NCBI GenBank assembly: GCA_016584305.1
Contig: JACEEZ010019081.1
Location: 981,001 to 1,045,000, forward strand
Length of the DNA stretch: 64,000 bases
Source: Chionoecetes opilio
Lineage: Eukaryota; Arthropoda; Malacostraca; Decapoda; Majidae
Direction: 5' to 3'
The notes under the pieces are model-generated. The model had not been told where the DNA came from. It worked only from the letters and a program-made list of their open reading frames with translations, and did not search any database. Of the stretch, positions 13,336-34,746 are shown piece after piece. A program made the translations under genes and the position numbers. Within the stretch, counting starts at the first letter, position 1. Each line of letters opens with the position of its first letter.

Positions 13336-13375
13336 GTGATCTTACCATCATATCACATCGCAATAGGTCAAGAAG

Positions 13376-13663
13376 GTACAGATGGGGGCGTATGCTGAGC
13401 TGTGTGTGGCCTCGGTGCTCATCTCCGTCGCATTAGCCCTTGAGCCTGTGGTGGGCGACATCCCGCTACCCCGGGACACAGAGCAAGTGTGACATCCAGG
13501 TTACCAGTTACCTTCCCCAGGTTTCCCCAGGTACCCATTCATCGACCAACCCCGAAAGGAAGGATGAACAGCTGATAGGGCTGCACGCAGACTGCCCTGG
13601 CCAGTATTTGAACCCGGGACTGTGGATTCTTGGCAAGGCGCACTAGCCACTCCACCACGGAGG
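13376..13663 (-). mobile_element. tRNA-derived SINE, family A copy 1
   Basis: On the minus strand it starts with CCGTGGTGGAGTGGCTAGTG (A-box-like) and has a B-box-like GGGTTCAAATAC about 50 bp later, followed by a body shared with 18942-19231. This is the layout of a pol III tRNA-derived SINE. Confidence 0.85.
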
Positions 13664-15642
13664 TGCATACGTGGCAATGGTTACCTTATAATTGCATGAT
13701 CGTACACATTATTTCTAATTTCTTCAGTCTGCAAGACTTTATGAATGTAAAAAAAAAATTGTCAATGGATTGGTATTCCTAATACTCTTATCATATGCAA
13801 CACAGTCTGATAAGACATGAATTATGGTTGTTGATAAAATGTCATAAATTTCAAAATCAGAATTTAGGTACCCAGCCTCTCTTAATATACTGCACTTGGA
13901 GGTAAAATATACTTTTAATGTGGGAATTCACCAAAACAAACAAAAAAGAATATCTCAATTTCTGTACCAATTTGTGAAATATCAAATAATACCCGTCATC
14001 GAACTAAAAACTGAAAAATCAAGTTGTCAAATACACAATTTTTTCCCCATGCAATGATAAATTTTTCACAGCCATAAACTTTCAGTATTTAAATGTTTGC
14101 AGTTTGTTTACAGACAAAATAATATTACCTACATTGTACTCTCAAAAGGTGGATCAGGTCAATTTGCTAGTCATAGTTAAGACAAGCAATTTAAAAATGT
14201 CATACTCTTAAAGAGTAAGGTATTCACTCCTCCACGTGAAATGACGTTAACTACGTTACACTCGGCTATTCTCTGGAAAAGAGATAATCTCAAAACATCT
14301 ACCTACGGCTTTTTCATAATACAGTACACAGTCTTCAATATGTAATTTATTCATGTTATTGACACTGTCTATTTGTGAACGAAATTTGTAAAAATGCTTC
14401 AAAATTGGTGGATCTTGAATGCCACAAGGTACAACTACACACTGGTGAACGTTCACTTTTTCTTCAAAAATTGCACATCTGTACATACTCGTTTATTTTT
14501 TTTCAACATTTGTGAAATAAGCATCATGAACTCTGAAATTGGTGTACCTACAAAATTAAGCAGCACTGATGATGACAAGATGAAAACATGTGTTACACGT
14601 CAGAGCCTGATATTTACAATCCGAACACATCAACCAACACAGTGCAGATGGAATTATATGCAGTATTGACAGCCTTACAGGGATGAAGTCTTGGGGGAGG
14701 AATAAGAAATCTCATTTCAAAACTAGTTTTAGTGTGTAGAAACAATTTTGAAGTACTGTAAGTGACTGATGTGAGAATGTTTTATGACCAAAATAAGTTT
14801 CAAAAGACCAGTTACCATGGAATTACAATGAAATGCAAATATACATTTGAAAAATATACCAGGAGATTTTTCCAAAAGAAAGAAAAAAAACAATAATAAT
14901 GGTAAATATGGGGAGGGGAAGGGAGGCACAAAACTAGAGGAAAAGAAATTCAAAATGCAACAAACATCAGCTGGAGATGAAGGGATCCAATTATGAGCAA
15001 AAATACACTTCCAGATGGCAATGCTGTCTGTATAAAGGCTTTATCTATTAACTATTCAATTGCACAAATTGTATATATACAATGTCCTTTGTTTTTTTCT
15101 ATAAAAGTATACTAAAAATACATGCCAAACTTATACTCAACAACATAATCATGAAAATGCATTCATTAAAATATCAATCAATATAATCCTTTGAATTGCA
15201 AGTACACCAAGTTCAATACTGAACTGGAAAATAAAAAAAAATTCAGTTATGCTAAAATCTTAAAACTTGAGGACATTAGCACTTACTCAGCACTGTCAAA
15301 CTGGAAATGTCGAGTGCCACCGGGACCCACATCACCAGTGTCTGGAGAAAGGCCATTTTCTAGGCATCGAGATTTGGGCACCTTTGAGACATGTTTTGGA
15401 CATATAAAGGTAACCAACAACTCCAACCACTCAAGGAAGGTCTGTAAGCATTGTCACCACTGAGCTTTTAAACAGCTATACAAAAATGATACTTTGTCTA
15501 TACAAAATTTGGACAGTTACAGTAGTGCAAAAGACTGCTGGGCCGGAGAAGCAGACAGGAGTGGACCAACAAAACTTGCCACAGGAAAGGTCCAGGTGAG
15601 AGGTTTGGCTGTGACTTATCCTTGTCTTATACCCTGAAAACC
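13664..15642. other. 3' flank and probable 3' UTR of WTAP
   Basis: AT-rich sequence downstream of the WTAP stop. Several AATAAA words exist on the minus strand, but none can be chosen as the cleavage signal from sequence alone. Confidence 0.3.
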
Positions 15643-26408
<10,766 letters not shown>

Positions 26409-26748
26409 GCTGGAAAAAAACCACCTTTCATTAACTTTCTTTTATAACAAAAATAGAAGCATATTTAAGAGTTAAGAATACAGCCACTCCTTTACTTAAC
26501 ATAAATTCAAGTTACATACTTTCAGAGCTAGACACAAACCTGTTTCTGTATGTATGTACAGGGAGGTCCCGTTATACGAGCATTCGGTATACGAGAAATC
26601 AATGATACGAGCTGAGTAAATTAGGGTCTATTTTCAATATACGAGATAAAAAATCCAATGCTACGACATTCAAACTGAGGTGAGTAAAATTACCAAGTTC
26701 AAAATGTGCGCCCTACCACGTATGCATCTGGGCTGTATGATGATGTAC

Positions 26749-27133
26749 ACCTGGCTAATTACCCCTAAAGGTCAAGCCAACACCTGGTGTGGACCTAACT
26801 CGCAGGTGAAAAGGGAAGTATTGTGGTGGCCCCAAGCTTGGGGCCGCACACCTGGTTAATTACCCCTAAAGGTCAAACCAACACCTGGCGTGGACCTGAC
26901 TCGCTCGTGACCTAAATTCCTCCCGCACCTCCATTGATGGGTTCCCGCCCTGGCTTCCTAGACCAGTTTCTGGCAGTTACCTACCACCACCACAGTGAGA
27001 GGACACCACTCCTCCTCTCTCTGTTCTTCGTGGCATTCCTCCGCTGTACCTACATATTCCCGCCAAAATAAACTTGTGTGTGAACTCAGTGTTTGGTGTA
27101 ACCCGTGTCTAGCTAAAGTGTACACAACAATGT
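26749..27133. mobile_element. Unclassified 385-bp insertion flanked by ATGTACA
   Basis: The block is bounded by ATGTACA on both sides, suggesting a 7-bp target duplication. It contains two tandem copies of TTACCCCTAAAGGTCAAGCC-like units with ACACCTGG-GTGGACCT words, and AATAAA near its end. A solo LTR or a SINE are both possible. Confidence 0.5.
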
Positions 27134-27839
27134 ACAGGGAGGTCCCGAAGATACGAGCAGTTAGGTTCCACCGGGCATACTCGTAAAGCGAAATCTCGTA
27201 TAACAAAACACATAACTAATGGTAAAATATAGTTTTGGTTCCAGGACCCCATCAATGGGCACCAGACATAACTACGTCACGGTTTGTTTACATCGGTGCA
27301 TTGTGGGGATAAGGCAGGGTCGCCGCGAGTGGACCTACGAAGGGAAAACTACGGCGATGGAAGAATTTCGAGTTATTTTGCGTGAAATTGATATTCCAGG
27401 TGCTATATTACTGTGCTCTGTTCTCGCTGACAACACTATAGAGAAGACCTGAGTAATGGCTGATGTGCAGAGGCTTCTAAACCAAGAAAACAGAGTCATA
27501 ACAGAGCCTCGTCAAATGGTAAGCAACTGGTAGGTACGTAATGTGTCCCTACCACTTGCTTACTTCTTAATGAGACTCTGCTGTGACTGTTTTCCTGGTT
27601 TAGAAGCCTTCGCACATCAACCATCACCTCAGGTCTTCTATATGTTGTCAGCGAGCACGGAAATATAGCACCTGGAATATCAATTTTGCCCAAAACAACT
27701 CTATTTTATTTCATCGTCGTAATCTTCTCTTTGTAGGCTGTACATATTCATGGTTATGATAGTATTAAAATACTTTATTAATTGAGTTCCTTTTGTTGTC
27801 ATTTCTCATAATAAGTAGTGCTACATCATGGTTTAAGTG

Positions 27840-27990
27840 TTACTTGACGAGCCAATGAATACTCTTGAGTCTATACCAACATCACCAACCTTTGCTTTGA
27901 TTTATCTTATTACTCCATCCATAAACAAGTTGCATAACCACGGTGACATTACCCATCCTTGCCTCATGGTACCTGCATGGTACTGTCGTC
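27840..27990 (-). pseudogene. Reverse transcriptase fragment in left palindrome arm
   Basis: Mirror copy of 29770-29920; the minus strand encodes MSPWLCNLFMDGV-like sequence, the conserved RT motif preceding the catalytic YADD in many LINEs. Only about 40 residues remain. Confidence 0.7.
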
Positions 27991-29769
27991 TACCGATATT
28001 TTTGTCCCTACACAAATCGGGAAAACTCGCCGACAGTAATGGTTAGGTTGGTATCCGGTCATTTCGCCCACATGCCATTTTGCCACACCATAGAGTCATT
28101 TCGCCCACAGGTCATTTCGCCCACACTATGGAGTCTATAGGAGCTAGGAGGTTAGGTTATATTTGTTTAGTGTGTCGAGAACCCCCAACCCCCCCGCTAG
28201 GAGGTTAGGTTAGATTTGTTTAGGTTAGGTTAGGGTAGGTTAGATTTGGGTAGTTTAGGTTAGATTTGGTTATGTTAGATTAGATTTGGTTAGGTTAGGA
28301 TAGGTTAGATTTGGTTAGGTTAGGTTAGCTTAGGTTAGATTTGGTTAGGTTAGGTTATCGGTGGGTCAAGTCCCCTGCTAGGGTAGGTTAATTTTAGTTA
28401 GGTTAGGTTTATTTTGGTTAGGCAATTTTCGTCATTTCGCCCACAAGACATTTCGTCCACATGTAAGTCAATTCGCCCACATATAAGAGTCAATTCGCCC
28501 ACTCTAAAGTCAATTCGCCAACAGGATCCATGTCACGGAGTCATGTAACTATATCTTCCTCTGGCAGAAATGGAATGAACCACCAGTAACCTTGGGCGAA
28601 ATGACGGTAAATTTCTAGTGTTTGCCCACACTCTCCCACTTCCCCCAAACAAGTTTGGGGACCTGTGGGAATGCGGGGTTTTCGGGTGGGGAACAAATCA
28701 TGCGTCGGAAACACGTAATTAAAGAGTTGTGTAGGGGGGGTAAAATTCCCTAGATCTAGGGTAATTTCCTTATATTTAGAGAAAATTGCCTAACCAAAAT
28801 AAACCTAACCTAACCAAAATTAACCTACCCTAGCAGGGGGTTTGACCCACCGATAACCTAACCTAGCCAAATCTAACCTATCCTAACCTAACCAAATATA
28901 ATCTAACCTAACCTAACCAAATCTAATAGGTTAGATAGGTTAGATTTAGTTAGGTTAGGTTAGGTTATCGGTGGGTCAAGCCCCCTGCTAGGGTAGGTTA
29001 ATTTTGGTTAGGCAATTTTCTCTAGATATAAGGAAATTACCCTAGATCTAGGAAATTTTACCCCCCCTACACAACTCTTTAATTACGTGTTTCCGACGCA
29101 TAATTTGTTCCCCACCCGAAAACCCCGCATTCCCACAGGTCCCCAAACTTGTTTGGGGGAAGTGGGAGAGTATGGGCAAACACTAGAAATTTAGTCATTT
29201 CGCCCAAGGTTACTGGTGGTTCATTCCATTTCTGCCAGAGGAAGATATAGTTACATGACTCCGTGACATGGATCGGGTGGGCGAATTGACTTTAGAGTGG
29301 GCGAATTGACTCTTATATGTGGGCGAATTGACTTACATGTGGACAAAATGTCTTGTGGGCGAAATGACGAAAATTGCCTAACCAAAATAAACCTAACCTA
29401 ACCAAAATTAACCTACCCTAGCAGGGGGCTTGACCCACCGATATGCCAACTTAACCAAATCTAACCTAAGCTAACCTAACCTAACCAAATCTAACCTATC
29501 CTAACCTAACCAAATCTAATCTAAACTAACCTAACCAAATCTAACCTCCTAGCGGGGGGTTGGGGGTTCTCGACAAACTAAACAAATATAACCTAACCTC
29601 CTAGCTCCTATAGACTCCATAGTGTGGGCTAAATGACTCCGTAGTGTGGGCGAAATGACTGTATGGTGTGGCGAAATGGCACGTGGGCGAAATGACCGGA
29701 TACCAACCTAACCATTACTGTCGGCAAGTTTTCCCGATTTGTGTAGGGACAAAAATATCGGTAGACAAC

Positions 29770-29920
29770 AGTACCATGCAGGTACCATGAGGCAAGGATG
29801 GGTAATGTCACCGTGGTTATGCAACTTGTTTATGGATGGAGTAATAAGATAAATCAAAGCAAAGGTTGGTGATGTTGGTATAGACTCAAGAGTATTCATT
29901 GGCTCGTCAAGTAACACTTA
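29770..29920 (+). pseudogene. Reverse transcriptase fragment in right palindrome arm
   Basis: The plus frame reads TMRQGWVMSPWLCNLFMDGV, then a stop, then IKAKVGDVGIDSRVF, a non-LTR RT motif (usual form RQGCVMSPxLFNLFMDGV). Truncated on both sides. Confidence 0.72.
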
Positions 29921-30490
29921 AACCATGATGTAGCACTACTTATTATGAGAAATGACAACAAAAGGAACTCAATTAATAAGGTATTTTAATACTATCATAA
30001 CCATGAATATGTACAGCCTACAAAGAGAAGACTACGACGATGAAAAAAAATAGAGTTGTTTTGGGCAAAATTGATATTCCAGGTGCTATATTTCCGTGCT
30101 CGCTGACAACATAGAGAAGGCCTGAGGTGATGGTTGATGTGCGAAGGCTTCTAAACCAGGAAAACAGTCACAGCAGAGTCTCATTAAGAAGTAAGCAAGT
30201 GGTAGGGACACATTACGTACCTACCAGTTGCTTACCATTTGACGAGGCTCTGTTATGACTCTGTTTTCTTGGTTTAGAAGCCTCTGCACATCAGCCATTA
30301 CTCAGGTCTTCTCTATAGTGTTGTCAGCGAGAACAGAGCACAGTAATATAGCACCTGGAATATCAATTTCGCGCAAAATAACTCGAAATTCTTCCATCGC
30401 CGTAGTTTTCCCTTCGTAGGTCCACTCGCGGCGACCCCGCCTTATCCCCACAATGCACCGATGTAAACAAACCGTGACGTAGTTATGGGT

Positions 30491-30506
30491 AGGGTCCATA
30501 AAAAAA

Positions 30507-30542
<36 letters not shown>
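30491..30542 (+). repeat. Poly(A) tract at the palindrome edge
   Basis: About 50 nearly pure A directly after the right arm, before the inner MITE resumes. It looks like a retroposition tail for the whole palindromic insert. Confidence 0.85.
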
Positions 30543-30545
<3 letters not shown>

Positions 30546-31179
30546 CATGTTTTTCAAGCTAAAATAAATTATAGTAAACACAACAAACACACGGCGTCTA
30601 TATTACCTACACTGTACTACCTATTATGTAGAAAAACCATTCTGAAAGAGAAAATAGTGTAACGCGAGGAATTACATTAATAGGGGAAGAGATGAAATAA
30701 CACATAAGTATCAATAAGCTAACGAGGAATTTTCCTCCACGCCTCATTCCTGAATCACTGGTTAGGCTTATATTTTAAGCCAGTACTAATTAGACACGTA
30801 GCGAAACGAGGTGAGAACGGGGATTCAAGGTTAGGATAATTTTAGAAGCAGCTCGACGTTCATTGAGTTAAGTCGCCTGTGGGGAGGTGATATTCTCGCC
30901 CTTGGTAAAGGTATGTTGTGAAATGTTTGTTAACTAGAGATGTAGACATGACTTACTGGTGATTCTTTTTGTTGACCAGGACTAATGAAGTGTATTACTT
31001 AGGGTCCCAAGGTAGGATGTCTGTGGCAGGACCAGGGGTGCCAAGCGCTCACAAATTAGCAGAGGGTCAGGGGCAACTACAAAACAGTACAAGCCAGCGT
31101 GTGAGGACAAAGGAGAAAGAAGGAAATAGAAAAATAAGTGAGAGGGAAACAGTGGAAGGGATAGGACTACGTAACATTT

Positions 31180-31400
31180 ATTAGGATGACGACTTGAGCA
31201 TACGCATGGCGTACGTGAAGTGGTAACAGTGCGACGAAGTTACCAGAGATAGTAAACTAGATTAGGATGACGACTTGTAGCATTACATGTGCGTATCGTT
31301 ATGTGGGGTAGACAGTGAACCGAAGTTACCAAAGCTAGTAACTATATTAGGATACCGACTGAGCATTTCGCATAGCGTGAGTATCGCTGTGGAGGGAAGG
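31180..31400. repeat. Imperfect tandem repeat, about 70-100 bp unit, three copies
   Basis: Units start TTAGGATGACGACTTG or a close variant and contain GAAGTTACCA and a GCAT-GCGTA word. No function is visible. Confidence 0.55.
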
Positions 31401-32800
31401 AGAATAATATAAGATAAATGTGAAGTATAATAATTACCAAGTGAGACGTAAAGAGTCAAAATATATTATAATTAGAAATATATTAACGCGTTGTCATTCA
31501 GTTTCCAACCAACTCCTACATATTTCTTAAATCTTTTTATTTTTTTTAATTCATATATTCTTTCCCATTAATGCTGGTGGTGGCAGAGGAGTAACAGGAC
31601 GGTAGAGTACACTCCCAAGGTGGGCACTACATAATGGTAACAAGGGTAGATGGTCATTTGGAACACTTACAATAGGCCACACAAAAATAACAACACAAAA
31701 ACAAACTTGCACATTAATTAAACATTAAAACATTAAATTATGTCATCAAGCTCATCAATCAGTCACCAGCCAATGATAAACGTTTTAAAACTTCTCGACC
31801 AATCCACAGGGGGTTTTCAGCGGACATATTTCCGGGCAAGAATGACATGCCAGACTGCCTCTCGCCACCTTCTGTCCCGTCATCTCAAACTAATCTCCGT
31901 TTTATTTGGAAGCTTGCGTTTTAAGAGTTTTAATGTATCGGATAGTAAGATAGATTATAAGTAAGGAGCCTGTGTTGCTAGTGTTTTGGTGGTAGAAGGT
32001 GTGTATGTGGGTTGATAGTGAATATTTGTGATATGGGGAGGCCGGCGGCGAGAATTTCTCCGTTCACTCACTGCCCCGCCACGCAGTCAACTCCATCATA
32101 ACATCTTTAAAATCACCCTTATTTAAGCATGAAACACGGTGCTACATTGATATAGCTAATGACACGGCATATAACATCTCATCATAATCACTGAAGTTGT
32201 ATAATACGAGTTAATTAAGACGTTCTCCGCGGCGCCGCCACTCAAAACTTTGAGTAAAAACCCGCGTCCCCGCCTCACCTGGCCTTCCTAGAAGAAGACA
32301 GTCATCTTCCACGCCTGTGATAGCACCATAGGGATATCACCAGGGATCATAGGATTCCTCAAGGGGTTCTCGCTCTCCTACTAAATATTACCAAAGACAT
32401 CTATCTCCCTTGGTTTAATGGTGTTGATATCCACCTCACGGGCTTCATGGGCCGGCTTATGCTGCTGCTGCTGCTGCCAAAAGCCGCGCTGCCAAACGTG
32501 GATGAGTCCCTTGCTTGTATTTCATCTCTTTACTCATATATATGAATGATATCCATCCAAATGCAATCATATGTCTACATTCACCTAGAGAAATGATATT
32601 TCATAGCATACCAAACAATAATAAGCGAGCATGGAGACTTCCTACCTCTGCTAATACCAGTCTCGAGCAGTCGTTGGCCAGTCTGCACGTTATTTTCAGA
32701 TTGATTATTTATCGTACAATCTTAGGTAAAATCATATAGTCAGTAAATGTTTATAATTTTAGTTAATAACTTGTAATTTACTTTAGTAAATAACTTTATA
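31401..32800. other. Interior of the inner MITE, no gene recognised
   Basis: Mixed unique sequence including a short (CTG)n run near 32460-32477. No transposase motif was seen on either strand, so the element seems non-autonomous or filled with other insertions. Confidence 0.35.
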
Positions 32801-33239
32801 ATTTTACTCACCCCAGTTTGAATGTCGTATCATTGGATTTTCGATCTCGTATATTGAAAATAGACCCTAATTTACACATCTCGTATCATCGGATTCTCGT
32901 ATATCGAATGCTCGTATAACGGGACCTCCCTGTACAATAATTCAGATGCGCAGAGACGAATTTATGGGCAGTGGAAGAGGTCTGCGCACTCCTCCCTTGT
33001 CCCTTACCTACCCTATCCTCTCTTGTATCACGCGGCGTCCCCTACAGCACAACGCTTGAAAAACATGTCTTTGATGGGGTCCTGGAACCAAACCTATATT
33101 TTACCATTAGTTATGTATTTCGCTATACGAGATTTCGCTTTAAGAGTATGCCAGGTGGAACCTAACTGCTCGTATCTTTGGGACCTCCCTGTATACATGT
33201 TATCTTTTATTTTCTTTATCTACTTTTTTTTTATACATT

Positions 33240-33743
33240 TGTGCCTATTACACCTATAGGCAGTGACCTCCAGGGCTCGGATGGTAGGGCCATTATTATT
33301 CAATTGCACCTGGAGGTTCACTTGAGGGCTGTGATAGTTGGCCCTTGCCTGTGGTGACGCAGGCAGGATTTTTATAGTGATGCCAGAAACTGCCGAGCTG
33401 AAGTTAGGTAGCTGAGATGGTCGCGAAAGTAAAAAAATCTGCGAAAAGTTGTTTGTAGCCTCCCGTAAAGCTACCCCTGGACACCTCATTTCCTTATACA
33501 ACTAATTTGAACTAAAGACACATCCTATCTGCATCTTTAAAACCAGAATACGTAGTCACACTCAGCAGGTGCTTCTGGCAGCCTGAATGCATCTGTAATT
33601 CCAACACGAGTGCATCAAAACTGCAATGGATGTGACAAAAAAAAGTCCTTCACTCCACTCAAAAACAGTGTCTTGTGAAGATGCTACACGCCTTTCTTCC
33701 TCATGGCAAACTTCTTCTGTGTTTTTTCTTTCCTGGAGCCACA
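33240..33743. other. Truncated SINE-B related sequence and unassigned DNA
   Basis: CAGGCAGGATTTTTATAGTG at 33361 matches the tail of the SINE at 25130-25380. The rest has no recognised gene. Confidence 0.45.
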
Positions 33744-34472
33744 TCTATAATAATATAAGCGAAAGTGTGTGTGTGTGTCTGTCCGCGATAGGTGCCGCCC
33801 CCCGTGGCACAATCCCATCATATGGCACAGTTTTGGAACCAGCTCGACCAGGGACACATTTTAAGCACACTTATGAGATGATCCGATCACTTTTTTTTTC
33901 TTTAATTTTTTTTTTTTAGTAGCCTATTAGCGATAGGCTACTTGTGAAATAGCCTATCGTGAAATAGCGATTGTGAAAAAAAAATGTGGGTTGCGAGAAT
34001 TGAGGAAACCTTGATGTAGGGTGATGGGTAATGGGTGAGTGAATGGGTGGGGTGATGGGTAATGGGTGTGGGGTGATGGGTGAGTGAATGGGTGGGGGGT
34101 GATGGGTTGGGGGTGATGGTGATGGGTGAGGAAATAGGTGGGGGGTGATGGGTAATGGGTGAGTGGAATGGGTGTGTGGTGGATGGGTAATGGGTAGTGA
34201 ATGGGTGGGGGGTGATGGGTAATGAGTGAGTGAATGGGTGGGGGGTGATGGGTAATGGGTGAGTGAATGGGTTGGGGGTGATGTGAATGGGTTGGCGTTA
34301 ATACATACATTTCTACATCCATGATTTCAGGAAAGTTAGAAGGGGCTATCTGGAGAGTCTGTGTTTGGTGGGCCAAAGGCCCACCAAATACAGGTGGTGG
34401 GCCAAAGGCCCACCAATAGCCCTCCACAGGAGCTGGCCAAAAAGTCCGCCCGGAGGGCGGCTTTGCGGCTAG
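33744..34472 (+). mobile_element. Non-autonomous Helitron
   Basis: It starts TCTATAATAATATAAGCG and ends with a GC-rich hairpin (CCGCCC, loop GGA, GGGCGG at 34446-34460), eight bases and then CTAG. The insertion lies between A (33743) and T (34473), with no target duplication, as is the rule for Helitrons. No Rep/helicase gene is present. It carries a GGGTGATGGGTAATG minisatellite and a segment shared with 44195-44240. Confidence 0.8.
34010..34295. repeat. Minisatellite GGGTGATGGGTAATGGGTGA inside the Helitron
   Basis: About ten irregular units of GGTGATGGGTAATGGGTGAG and TGAATGGGTGGGG. G-rich on the plus strand; translated, it makes a spurious His/Pro-rich frame on the minus strand. Confidence 0.9.
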
Positions 34473-34746
34473 TTCATCATAATCTTGTGAAAGATGACAA
34501 ATTTCCTCCCAGTCTGCCTACGTCACTTCCAGTTGAGAAAAACTCCCAGGACTATTCATCATGGCCTTGAGAGACAATCTCCCAACAGCGGCTGGGAACA
34601 ATTTTGTGAGATTCTCTCAAGCGAGACACTGTTGCCAGAGGAAAAATATTATCTTTAAACGAGCATATTAACACTGTATCTGTGATTCTGCAACCCAAAA
34701 ATAAGAATAAATTATAATGTAACGCAAATCTTTTGAATACCCATAT

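Larger units (their letters stand above)
27267..30487. repeat. 3.2-kb nested palindrome with TTAGG-like tracts
   Basis: Arms of about 1.6 kb, nearly identical, meet near 28880. Each arm contains a smaller palindrome (27332-27737 and 30017-30423), an RT fragment, copies of GTCATTTCGCCCACA-like units, and GGTTAGGTTAG / CTAACCTAACC tracts towards the centre. A run of about 45 A (30491-30542) follows the right arm. Confidence 0.9.
27134..32924 (-). mobile_element. Inner MITE of the same family, opposite orientation, carrying the palindrome
   Basis: It begins CAGGGAGGTCCCGAAGATAC at 27134 (right end inverted) and ends ATAACGGGACCTCCCTG at 32924 (left end inverted), with TA next to both ends. Its own sequence stops at about 27262 and resumes at 30541 with AGACATGTTTTTCAAGC, exactly as in the intact copy at 51807-52584 read in reverse, so the palindrome is an insertion in it. 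Confidence 0.75.
26559..33192 (+). mobile_element. Outer Tigger-type MITE (CAGGGAGGTCCC family), interrupted by about 6.2 kb
   Basis: The left end at 26559-26748 (CAGGGAGGTCCCGTTATACG) and the body plus right end at 32925-33192 (ending GGGACCTCCCTG, then TA) match consecutively the uninterrupted copy at 51807-52584. Everything between them is later insertions. Confidence 0.75.

Noticed and set aside
13376..13663. A functional tRNA gene
   Set aside because: A and B boxes are present, but the sequence does not fold into a clear acceptor stem and it continues into a SINE body shared with 18942-19231.
33954..34427. 157-codon Pro/His/Thr-rich minus frame
   Set aside because: Antisense of the G-rich minisatellite within the Helitron.
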